NCBI GenBank assembly: GCA_050288625.1 | Contig: JBNKEE010000033.1 | Coordinates: 1-64,000, forward strand | Length of the DNA stretch: 64,000 nt | Direction: 5' to 3' | Source: JAAGZL01 sp050288625 | Lineage (GTDB): Bacteria > Pseudomonadota > Gammaproteobacteria > Chromatiales > Chromatiaceae | In this document: in pieces, positions 44,077 through 51,781 of the stretch | Layout: each line of letters starts with the position of its first letter | Position numbering within the stretch: the stretch's first letter is position 1 | The notes under the pieces: model-generated | Told to the model about the DNA's origin: nothing | Seen by the model: only the letters and a program-made list of their open reading frames with translations | Databases searched by the model: none | Program-made: the position numbers and the translations under genes

Positions 44077-44237
44077 ATAGGTGCAGCGCACCCAAAAGTA
44101 GCATATCATTGGTGTTGGACATACGAATATATCCAGAACAATTAATAACATACTGTTTTATATAGCAATATTAGTTGAATCATCCTTCCTCTTAGCAATA
44201 GTGTCATTCCTAGACTGAATCCGGTATATTTTCGCCC

Positions 44238-45194
44238 ATGGACCTGAATTTCCTTGAATTTGAACAACCCATCGCCGAGCTGCAAGCCAAGATCGAAGAG
44301 CTACGTCTGGTTGGTGATGATAATGAGATAAATATCCAGGATGAGATAAAGAGATTAGAGAAGAAGAGTAAATCTCTTACAGAATCCATCTTTGCCAACC
44401 TGAGCCCATGGCAAATATCTCAACTTGCACGGCATCCGCAGCGACCCTATATGCAGGACTATATAGAAGGGGCTTTTGATGAGTTCCAGGAGCTACACGG
44501 TGACCGTGCCTTTGCAGACGATCATGCCATCATCGGTGGTGTTGCTAGGTTGGAAGGAAAACCTGTGATGCTAATCGGTCATCAGAAGGGGCGAAATACC
44601 AAAGAGAAGTTGTTCCGCAATTTTGGCATGCCTCGTCCGGAAGGATACCGCAAGGCACTGCGTCTTATGGAGATGGCAGAGCGCTTCAAGATGCCGCTTT
44701 TGACATTTATCGATACCCCTGGGGCCTACCCTGGCGTTGGAGCTGAGGAACGTGGGCAGAGCGAGGCCATTGCCCGTAATCTGAAGGTAATGGCGGGCCT
44801 GAGAATCCCCATCGTATGTACCGTAATGGGTGAGGGTGGTTCAGGTGGTGCTTTGGCAATAGGTGTGGGTGACCGGGTCCTGATGATGCAATATAGCACC
44901 TATTCGGTGATTTCTCCGGAGGGATGTGCCTCAATCTTGTGGAAGAGTGCTGAAAAGGCCTCACTGGCAGCTGAAGCAATGGCTATTACGTCACAGCATC
45001 TAAAAAAATTGGGGCTTATCGACGGAATAATAGATGAGCCTTTAGGTGGATCTCATAGAGATATACCCACAACCATCAATAACGTTAAACATATACTAAT
45101 AGAAACATTGGAAAATCTCTCAAGGACTCCGATAGACACTCTATTAGAGCAACGTTATCAGCGATTGATGCAATACGGCAGCTTTAGTGGGTAA
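44238..45194 (+). CDS. accA: Acetyl-CoA carboxylase carboxyltransferase alpha subunit
   Basis: A 318-residue subunit of the carboxyltransferase that makes malonyl-CoA with AccD. It begins FLEFEQPIAELQAKIEELRL; FDEFQELHGDRAFADDHAIIGG, GHQKGRNTKEKLFRNFGMP, FIDTPGAYPGVGAEERGQSE (split sections) and GEGGSGGALAIGVGD are diagnostic. 161 bp of AT-rich spacer separates it from dnaE and probably holds its promoter. tilS follows by 8 bp. Confidence 0.97.
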   Translation: MDLNFLEFEQPIAELQAKIEELRLVGDDNEINIQDEIKRLEKKSKSLTESIFANLSPWQISQLARHPQRPYMQDYIEGAFDEFQELHGDRAFADDHAIIGGVARLEGKPVMLIGHQKGRNTKEKLFRNFGMPRPEGYRKALRLMEMAERFKMPLLTFIDTPGAYPGVGAEERGQSEAIARNLKVMAGLRIPIVCTVMGEGGSGGALAIGVGDRVLMMQYSTYSVISPEGCASILWKSAEKASLAAEAMAITSQHLKKLGLIDGIIDEPLGGSHRDIPTTINNVKHILIETLENLSRTPIDTLLEQRYQRLMQYGSFSG

Positions 45195-45202
45195 AGCCCA
45201 TA

Positions 45203-46528
45203 ATGGCTTTTCAACCGGGTCAGCTGCTGCGAACTCTCTCTGACCTACCTTCCTGTGAACGACTCCTAGTGGCCTATAGCGGTGGAATGGACTCCCATGT
45301 CTTACTGCATGCACTTCTATCAATTCGTAATGAATTGTCTACCGAAATACATGCGATTCACATAAATCACGGACTACAGGCAAATGCACAAGAATGGGCA
45401 GAGATATGTTCAAAGTTTTGCAGATCTAATGATATTGACATAACCATTCTAGAGGTTGACGCCAGCAGTAATAAGGGGGAAAGCCCAGAGGCTACGGCCC
45501 GTATAAGCAGATATAAAGCCATAAACAGTCTTATGTGTGAGGGAGACATCCTGCTAACTGCGCATCATAGTGATGATCAAGCGGAAACGGTCCTCTTGCA
45601 GTTATTACGTGGTAGTGGTCCCAGTGGGCTTTCTGCCATGCCTCTAATAAATGGTTTTGGAAAAGGCTTTCATGTACGGCCATTGCTACATATCTCCCGT
45701 GCTGAACTTGCAGATTATGCGCGGAATAATCGACTGAAGTGGGTTGAGGATTTCAGTAATAAGGATATCTCTTTCGATCGCAACTTTCTGCGTCACGAAG
45801 TAATTCCTCTGCTTAAGCAACGATGGCCATCTCTTGATCGCACTATATCGCGTAGTGCCAGCCATTGTGCTGAGGCGCAACGATTGATTGAAGATGAGGC
45901 CAGAATCGATCTGCAAAAAATGGATATTGATTCCAGTGTCAGCATGAGTGTTTCTGCACTAGCAGGGCTTCCTCCTCCACGTGCTCGTGCGGTAATACGC
46001 ACATGGATCAAGGATGCGGGATTACAACTGCCAGATACCGCACGTATGGATAGGGTCATGCTAGAGATATTGACTGCCAGAGAAGACAGGAATCCTATAG
46101 TAGATTGGTCAGGTGTGGAAATACGACGGTATCGCGATCGTATGTTTTTGATGCCTGCGTTGCAGGAATTTAGCAGCGATATAGAGATTAAATGGGATGG
46201 TAGATCTGATTTAGAGCTCCCATCAGGACTTGGTAGTATATCGGTGGATGTTGCAGATGATGGAATATCTATAGATGCTTGGGAAAATGGCGATATAAGC
46301 GTTTGCTTTAGAGTAGGTGGTGAAAGATGTAGGCCTGTTGGTAGAGATGTTAGCAAAAGTTTGAAAAGCCTATTTCAGGAAAGGGGGATACCTCCTTGGG
46401 AGAGGGAAAGGATTCCATTGATAAAGATTGATGGTGAATTGGCAGCAGTTGGGGATATCTGGGTCTGCAATAAATTTAGTTCAGGGCGCTCAGTAAGGGC
46501 AGTAAGAGTGCGTTGGAATAGAGGCTAG
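45203..46528 (+). CDS. tilS: tRNA(Ile)-lysidine synthetase
   Basis: A 441-residue N-type ATP pyrophosphatase that makes lysidine at C34 of tRNA-Ile(CAU). The PP-loop SGGMDSHVLLHALL is near residue 25; AIHINHGLQ, LTAHHSDDQAETVLLQLLRG and WVEDFSNKDISFDRNFLRHEV (given as WVEDFSNKDISFDRN, FLRHEV) are all typical. A C-terminal tRNA-binding domain extends past residue 350. Last gene of the long run; it overlaps the convergent neighbour by 4 bp. Confidence 0.95.
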   Translation: MAFQPGQLLRTLSDLPSCERLLVAYSGGMDSHVLLHALLSIRNELSTEIHAIHINHGLQANAQEWAEICSKFCRSNDIDITILEVDASSNKGESPEATARISRYKAINSLMCEGDILLTAHHSDDQAETVLLQLLRGSGPSGLSAMPLINGFGKGFHVRPLLHISRAELADYARNNRLKWVEDFSNKDISFDRNFLRHEVIPLLKQRWPSLDRTISRSASHCAEAQRLIEDEARIDLQKMDIDSSVSMSVSALAGLPPPRARAVIRTWIKDAGLQLPDTARMDRVMLEILTAREDRNPIVDWSGVEIRRYRDRMFLMPALQEFSSDIEIKWDGRSDLELPSGLGSISVDVADDGISIDAWENGDISVCFRVGGERCRPVGRDVSKSLKSLFQERGIPPWERERIPLIKIDGELAAVGDIWVCNKFSSGRSVRAVRVRWNRG

Positions 46529-47571
46529 AACTGACCTCCAGATATTCCACCTCTGACAACGAATACGTCAAGACCTATTTCGCTTAGCAGGAATGCCGCA
46601 GTAGAACTGCGTTGTCCGGTGTCGCAGTAGAGGATATAGCGTTTACCAGGGTCAAGCTCTGGCCCAAGTTTACGCACCTGGGCAAGTGGTAGATTCAATG
46701 CGCCATCGACGTGAGAATTCTGATATTCGCTTTCAAGTCGAACATCCAGGATGATAGATCCATCGTCCGTCATAACCTTGGCTTCATCCATGCTAACCAG
46801 GTTTTGGATTGGTTCATTATAAAGGTCAATAAAGTCCTGCTTAGCCAGACGCATCAGTCTACCATCAGAAAGCATGGTAATGGTGGCATTACGCGGTGAA
46901 TCAGATATTAGCGACTCCTCACCAAAGCTACTACCTCTTCCTACCTCAGCCAATACCTCTTCTGCGCCATCTGATGTTGGACGACTTACCTGACAGCGTC
47001 CAGACTTTACCATATAGTAAAATCCACCATCCTCTCCATAGCTAACGATTACGTCACCCTCTTTGACGATTATCTCTTCCATTCTGGAGAAAAGTTCCTG
47101 AATATTTTGGGCTGGTAATCGTTTAAAAGTTTCTGTCTGTAACATGGCCATCATCCATTCACTATCAAGAGCTGATGGTCCCTTATCATTTGTCTGATCG
47201 TCAGATTCATTATGAGCGGACGATTCACCCCATGCCAGTAGACGTTCCAGTAATACCCGATCTATCCAAACAATACTGGCAATTTCAGATGTTATAATCG
47301 CATTATATTTGCGTGGTGTCTCAGCAGCTAGGGCATAGCTCGCATCATCTGAACCAGCTACTATCTCCTTTTCTTCATTATCCGAGGATGTTAGTTTTAT
47401 GGAGCCAGATAGTAAGAATACAGAATTCTGGTCCTGGTCGCCCTGATAAAAAACGGCCTCACCTTTAGAGAGTTTTCTGATCCTGGCTTGACGTGCCAGT
47501 TGCATAAGACTGTTTTCGTACAATGCATTAATTGGGATCAGTGTACGGAATTTGTTTAGGTCAAGTTCCAT
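46525..47571 (-). CDS. Cyclic nucleotide-binding and rhodanese domain fusion
   Basis: A 348-residue protein with three parts. Residues about 8-110 form a degenerate cNMP-binding (CAP-like effector) fold. Residues about 145-255 form a better one (VKEGDVIVSYGEDGGFYYMV, GRGSSFGEESLISDSPRNAT, the phosphate-binding cassette FGEESLI..RNAT). Residues about 258-348 are a rhodanese with active-site loop CDTGQRSS near 320. No DNA-binding helix-turn-helix is present, so it is not a CRP-type regulator. The role may be sensing coupled to sulfur or persulfide transfer; unproven. The hydrophilic linker (SSAHNESDDQTND) separates the two cNMP folds. Confidence 0.85.
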   Translation of the reverse strand: MELDLNKFRTLIPINALYENSLMQLARQARIRKLSKGEAVFYQGDQDQNSVFLLSGSIKLTSSDNEEKEIVAGSDDASYALAAETPRKYNAIITSEIASIVWIDRVLLERLLAWGESSAHNESDDQTNDKGPSALDSEWMMAMLQTETFKRLPAQNIQELFSRMEEIIVKEGDVIVSYGEDGGFYYMVKSGRCQVSRPTSDGAEEVLAEVGRGSSFGEESLISDSPRNATITMLSDGRLMRLAKQDFIDLYNEPIQNLVSMDEAKVMTDDGSIILDVRLESEYQNSHVDGALNLPLAQVRKLGPELDPGKRYILYCDTGQRSSTAAFLLSEIGLDVFVVRGGISGGQF

Positions 47572-47609
47572 TCTGTTCTCACATCTAATGTAATATTTTC
47601 AACATGATA

Positions 47610-48188
47610 TTAGAGATAATCCTTGAATAGTTCTAGTATCTCTTCCTCAGAAAAATCCTTCTCTTTTACTCTGATTGTTTGAATTTCCTCTCGTATCTTA
47701 TTCTGTAGATAGAATTGCACTTCTCTTTTTTTGTTCAGCAAGGGGAAATTGGAGACAACCGGCCCACGTAATTTAAGCAAACTACCATTTCTTTCTGGTA
47801 CCTGAATATCGGACCATTTATCTATTATTATTGGAGTTATGCCGATGCTGAGCAGGAATTCATAGGCCTTATAGTAGGAACTAGTCATCTTCCATAAAGA
47901 TACACTATCATCATTTAGGATATTTTTGAGTTGACCACTGATTTTTGGAGGAATCTTTTGTTTGATATATGCGGCGCCGTAGAAGGTTAATGTATCCCAG
48001 CAATAGGAGGCTAATGGACTCGAAAGTACTCCTATAGGTGCGATTGGACCATCCAAGCGTATATTTTGGAACTGAGGACAAAACCCTAAATTTTTATCAT
48101 CGGCGTCGATATAGCCAAGTACAAGTTCATCACCATTTCGGCGGGCGATTAGGAGTTTTTCCAAACCAATTTCAAATAGATTTTCCAT
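47610..48188 (-). CDS. Hypothetical protein
   Basis: A 192-residue soluble protein that I do not recognise. It has no signal peptide or membrane helix. Distinct stretches are LSSPLASYCWDTLTFYGAAYI and a basic C-terminal third (NKKREVQFYLQNKIREEIQ). AT-rich, lying between the cNMP-rhodanese gene (38 bp apart) and the DUF3581 gene, all leftward, so it may be in their transcript. Two lone cysteines are not in a motif. Coding status is supported by length and direction. Confidence 0.6.
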   Translation of the reverse strand: MENLFEIGLEKLLIARRNGDELVLGYIDADDKNLGFCPQFQNIRLDGPIAPIGVLSSPLASYCWDTLTFYGAAYIKQKIPPKISGQLKNILNDDSVSLWKMTSSYYKAYEFLLSIGITPIIIDKWSDIQVPERNGSLLKLRGPVVSNFPLLNKKREVQFYLQNKIREEIQTIRVKEKDFSEEEILELFKDYL

Positions 48189-48313
48189 TGCTTATCGGTA
48201 GGTAACCCCGTTGGACGACATTTGCATTATATTAATGGTTTCTGAACGTAATAGTATAATTTTAAGTCAAAAATGGCCTTGTAGATGCATTATTATGCAA
48301 TAACATCTTGATG

Positions 48314-49021
48314 TTATAAGATAAATCTATCTCTGCGCCGGACATAGTCCTCGACAATATTATCCATAAGCTTCTGGACAAAAGGCTTTAATCCACGCAG
48401 GGACATATATTTAATTCCATCACCTATAATATCTTCACCCTGTTTTAGGCAGAATCCAAGTTTTACCCTACCTTTCTTTCCATTCACTTCAAATGATGTG
48501 TCTGTTAGCTCAAGCTCTGGATGAGATATATCCAGCTCTTTTAGATCTATTTCCATACTTTCGTAAATAACCAGGGGGCGATCCGGGTTGATCATAAAAC
48601 CCTTTTCTTGCATAAGTGGCACCAGTATGTGTGGGAATGTTTTGCCAGAAAACTCAACATAAGCTTTAGCAAGCTTCATTATGGCTATTTCATCATGAGA
48701 TGTTCTTCCCGATTGTGAGATTGAGAGATAAGTCTTTCCCACATCATCTTGTACCTCTACAGTATCGTCACTACTATTACGAAACTTTATGCGGATATCA
48801 TCACCCACCATGCCAGAAAAGGTAAATTTCATTTGTGTACTTAGACCCAATTTGGCAAGGGCTACAGAAAACAGAAGATCTCCAGGAACACAAAACATCT
48901 TATTGTCAGGATCATGCAGAGGATTGAAATCACCGGCGATGAGCTTGGCGAAGTTGCTAGCCTGTTGTCGGGTAAACGAAATACCTGTATCAGATTCAGA
49001 GTAATAGTTATTAAGAAACAT
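48314..49021 (-). CDS. DUF3581 family protein
   Basis: A 235-residue protein of a family (DUF3581) found mainly in gammaproteobacteria and of unknown function. The N-terminus FLNNYYSESDTGISFTRQQA and ASNFAKLIAGDFNPLHDPDN match it well, and the FNPLH motif recalls the MaoC-type (hotdog) hydratases. No signal peptide. It is separated by a divergent 150-bp promoter region from a rightward thioesterase, another hotdog protein. A lipid or thioester link is possible but inferred. Confidence 0.8.
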   Translation of the reverse strand: MFLNNYYSESDTGISFTRQQASNFAKLIAGDFNPLHDPDNKMFCVPGDLLFSVALAKLGLSTQMKFTFSGMVGDDIRIKFRNSSDDTVEVQDDVGKTYLSISQSGRTSHDEIAIMKLAKAYVEFSGKTFPHILVPLMQEKGFMINPDRPLVIYESMEIDLKELDISHPELELTDTSFEVNGKKGRVKLGFCLKQGEDIIGDGIKYMSLRGLKPFVQKLMDNIVEDYVRRRDRFIL

Positions 49022-49174
49022 AATTGATTTCTACAAAATATCCTTTTGGATGGTATTCTATTGTTATCGATGCGATTTTAACGATTCTTTTGTAAAAGTT
49101 TTATCTAAGAAGGGTGTGATTCTAACCGTAAACTACCAATTTACTCCACTCAAATTAGCTATATTGAGCAAATA

Positions 49175-49627
49175 ATGGACACAATAAAGACACTAGAGCA
49201 TACACTTCATACTGAGGTCCCTCTAACCGAGCAGATGGGAATGCGGGTTGAGTCTCATGACCAGAATGAGCTAGTGCTGCATGCTGATTTTGAACCTAAT
49301 ATAAACATACATGGAACAGCATTTGGTGGAAGCTTGTACAGTATCTGCGCCGTTACCTGCTGGGGCATGTTGCACCTAAAATTTGAGGAAGAGGGCATTG
49401 AAGCACACTCTGTATTAGGTAGTGCCAGAATCGATTATTTACAACCAGTTCGGGGTGACATTAAGGCTAGATGCAAATTGCCGGATGGTAGAATATTTGA
49501 TGAATTTATCCAAAGCATAAAGCTGGGAAAGAGGTCCAGAATTGAGCTTGATGCTGAGATACATACGGAAAACGGACTTGCTGTCACTTACACTGGTAGT
49601 TATTCCACATTCTTTAGACGTGACTGA
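49175..49627 (+). CDS. Hotdog-fold thioesterase (YiiD C-terminal-like)
   Basis: A 150-residue protein matching the thioesterase domain found at the C-terminus of E. coli YiiD (PF09500-type). NINIHGTAFGGSLYSICAVT near 43-62 is the hotdog catalytic-helix region, and ARIDYLQPVRGDIKARC the central strands. Probable substrate is an acyl-CoA or acyl-ACP; not determinable here. It is transcribed opposite to DUF3581 and converges on the ferritin-like gene. Confidence 0.8.
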   Translation: MDTIKTLEHTLHTEVPLTEQMGMRVESHDQNELVLHADFEPNINIHGTAFGGSLYSICAVTCWGMLHLKFEEEGIEAHSVLGSARIDYLQPVRGDIKARCKLPDGRIFDEFIQSIKLGKRSRIELDAEIHTENGLAVTYTGSYSTFFRRD

Positions 49628-49639
49628 CTATCATGGCAA

Positions 49640-50122
49640 TTAGAGAACAGGCCTGTCTTCCTCGTCCATAGAAAGAGATATTTTGGCCCGTTCAAGCATC
49701 TTTCTATGTTCTTCCTCTTCTAGCGCTAATTCGTCACAATATTGTTTTATTGCCGGATTTTCAACCATGGATGACATAACCTGATAGGTATCGCGAGCAT
49801 GTATCTCCATATTTATAGCGAAGTCTAGAATGGCCATCATATCACCACTTTCAAATAGTTCGTTATGAGCCGATTTAGCAGCTTCTTCCATATCCTTTTC
49901 AAGATCTGCAATATACGCTTTTGCATCGAACCCGTCTGTCAATTCTGTCCCTTCAGCCTTATCTAGAAATTCCTTAGCGTGATCCTGCTCAAGTCCAGTG
50001 AGCTCAATAAATAACATGCGAGCCTCATCATCTGGTGTTCGTTTAGATGCCAGATTATAGAAGGCCGCAGCCTTTATCTCATTCGCGAGGGCATTTTTCA
50101 GGACATCATTCGCAGTTCCCAT
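49640..50122 (-). CDS. Ferritin-like (rubrerythrin-type) diiron protein
   Basis: A 160-residue four-helix protein of the rubrerythrin/ferritin-like group. Diiron ligands are visible as NEIKAAAFYNLA near 14, LTGLEQDHAKEF (ExxH) near 43, MEIHARDTYQ (ExxH) and ELALEEEEHRKML (ExxH) near 136. No C-terminal rubredoxin domain, so it lacks the internal electron donor of classical rubrerythrin. Possible role: peroxide reduction or iron handling. Convergent with the thioesterase, 12 bp apart. Confidence 0.8.
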   Translation of the reverse strand: MGTANDVLKNALANEIKAAAFYNLASKRTPDDEARMLFIELTGLEQDHAKEFLDKAEGTELTDGFDAKAYIADLEKDMEEAAKSAHNELFESGDMMAILDFAINMEIHARDTYQVMSSMVENPAIKQYCDELALEEEEHRKMLERAKISLSMDEEDRPVL

Positions 50123-50161
50123 CAGGATCCTCCTCTATGGAAAATTATTTGGTCGCTTATC

Positions 50162-50836
50162 CTAGAAGTATAGTCTCAAGACAGTCTCTGCGACACATGC
50201 TGGTCGTACACGATCTTCAACCTCAATGCTTACTTCGTTAACGATCTCAATACTACGCTTCATCGGTGTTACGCTAACCAACTTTTTCCTAGCCCTAACC
50301 CTTGATCCGGCCTTGACTGGGAATGGAAAGCGAACACGGTTGAGGCCATAGTTTACGACCATTTTGGCCTCTGGGTATGGGTTATTTTCAGGGTCGACTG
50401 TCTCGGTAAGGGTTGGTATCAACGCAAGGGTCAAAAACCCGTGAGCGATGGTGGATTTAAACGGCGACTCTATCTTGGCGCGTTCAGGATCAGTATGAAT
50501 CCACTGGTTATCTCCGGTTATCTCCGCAAACTTATTGATGCAGTTTTGGTCTACGGTGAGCCAATCTCCTAAGAAGGTTTCCTGTCCAAGCTTCTTTTTT
50601 AGCTCTCTGTAGGTATTTTCTGCAGCGAGAGTAACAACAGAATCCAGTTCTTCGTCAGTTGAATCATCCTCAAACGGGTTAAAACGTGATATCCATGGAT
50701 TATTTAGGGTATTGGCGATCTTGTCGTTAAGCAGGTGTGACAAGTTGCGGAACTTTGGCTCAAGCTTGGCGATGAATTCCGCATTATTTTGTTGAATATT
50801 CTCGGTTTTTTCCCTAATAAACTCAATGACATTCAT
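50162..50836 (-). CDS. MaoC-like dehydratase with N-terminal extension
   Basis: A 224-residue protein. The C-terminal part (about 90-224) is a MaoC/R-specific enoyl-CoA hydratase domain: FAEITGDNQWIHTDPERA contains the catalytic Asp and His (Asp-x4-His), followed by STIAHGFLTLALIP. The N-terminal 75 or so residues are helical (IREKTENIQQNNAEFIAKLE), reminiscent of phasin-like sequences of PHA-granule proteins. TTG 50848 is in frame, but ATG 50836 (MNVIEF) is preferred. Possibly supplies (R)-3-hydroxyacyl-CoA to polyhydroxyalkanoate; no phaC is seen. Confidence 0.82.
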   Translation of the reverse strand: MNVIEFIREKTENIQQNNAEFIAKLEPKFRNLSHLLNDKIANTLNNPWISRFNPFEDDSTDEELDSVVTLAAENTYRELKKKLGQETFLGDWLTVDQNCINKFAEITGDNQWIHTDPERAKIESPFKSTIAHGFLTLALIPTLTETVDPENNPYPEAKMVVNYGLNRVRFPFPVKAGSRVRARKKLVSVTPMKRSIEIVNEVSIEVEDRVRPACVAETVLRLYF

Positions 50837-50965
50837 ATTTGATTCCAAATTCTGCTATACGAAAACACTCAGGATACTGATAATACATTGGTCCAGTGTG
50901 AGACAAAAGATCTCATATATCTACACAAATCTATGAATGTATACAACCAGAAGATGTTGAAGGAA

Positions 50966-50989
50966 GAGGACCGCCAAGCGGCGATCCTC
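50966..50989 (-). terminator. Probable terminator of the nrdJ operon
   Basis: On the minus strand GAGGA and TCCTC arms with an inner CGCC/GGCG pair (one mismatch, loop of 4) form a stem of about 9 bp, followed by pyrimidine-rich TTCCTTC. It lies 37 bp after the nrdJb stop. Confidence 0.55.
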
Positions 50990-51026
50990 ATGTTAGTAAC
51001 ATTGCATTTATATGGATAATCTTAGG

Positions 51027-51722
51027 TTATCCACACTTGGATTCACCGCAATTTAGGCAGGTAAGGCAACCATCCATCTGGATCATCGCCTTGGTGTTGC
51101 ACTTCATGCAGAGTTGAGCGCCTTCTGGAAATTCGCTGCAATGTTCAGCATCTTTCATATTAATGGAGGCTTCATATTCAGCACGTTTCTGATTGATCAG
51201 TTTTTGCTGATGTTCATCCGGTCCTTCTTCTTTCAGTAGACCTATCATCACCAAATGGCAGTGAATGACATCGCCGATCTCGGCAACCAGGGAGGGCATA
51301 TATTTACCGCCTTTCTTGAAATATCCGCCACTAGGATTAAATACGGAACGCATCTCTTCTACCAGAAAAGTGACATCACCACCCTTGCGGAATACTGCGG
51401 ATATGATCTTGGTAAGAGCAACAATCCACTGAAAATGGTCCATGTTTTTTGAGTTGATAAAGATCTCAAAGGGGCGTCGTACCTCATATTCGGTACCCTG
51501 ATTCAGGATGATGTCATTGATGGTTACATAAAGGGCATGTTCCGATAATGGAGTCTTTATCTTGTAGGTAGAACCAAAAAGCATCTCAGGCCTTTCGACC
51601 TTCTCATGCATGTGGATTATGTTGCTCTCTTGTTCTTCTACTGCTGCAACTTCAGTGGAAACAGCTTCTTCATCCTTTGCCACTGAGTAGTCAACGATTT
51701 GTTTATCGATTTTGATAGCCAT
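51027..51722 (-). CDS. nrdJb: Class II ribonucleotide reductase, C-terminal subunit NrdJb
   Basis: A 231-residue protein holding the C-terminal part of the B12-dependent reductase. It contains a TSCPD-type region (about 85-165: LYVTINDIILNQGTEYEVRR, GKYMPSLVAEIGDVIHCHL) and a Cys-rich tail (CMKCNTKAMIQMDGCLTCLN, CGESKCG) that likely shuttles electrons to the active site. In Pseudomonas the class II enzyme is split the same way. It starts 60 bp after nrdJa in the same direction, so both make one functional enzyme. Confidence 0.92.
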   Translation of the reverse strand: MAIKIDKQIVDYSVAKDEEAVSTEVAAVEEQESNIIHMHEKVERPEMLFGSTYKIKTPLSEHALYVTINDIILNQGTEYEVRRPFEIFINSKNMDHFQWIVALTKIISAVFRKGGDVTFLVEEMRSVFNPSGGYFKKGGKYMPSLVAEIGDVIHCHLVMIGLLKEEGPDEHQQKLINQKRAEYEASINMKDAEHCSEFPEGAQLCMKCNTKAMIQMDGCLTCLNCGESKCG

Positions 51723-51781
51723 TATCTCTGCCTCTTAATTTAGACATTCATCTGTGAATGTCCAGATATGTTTATGTTAAC

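Noticed and set aside
46525..47571. CRP/FNR-type transcription factor
   Set aside because: No helix-turn-helix after the cNMP fold; the C-terminus is a rhodanese.
49643..49656. Terminator between thioesterase and ferritin-like genes
   Set aside because: ACAGGCCTGT is a palindrome without a loop or T run, too short for a terminator.
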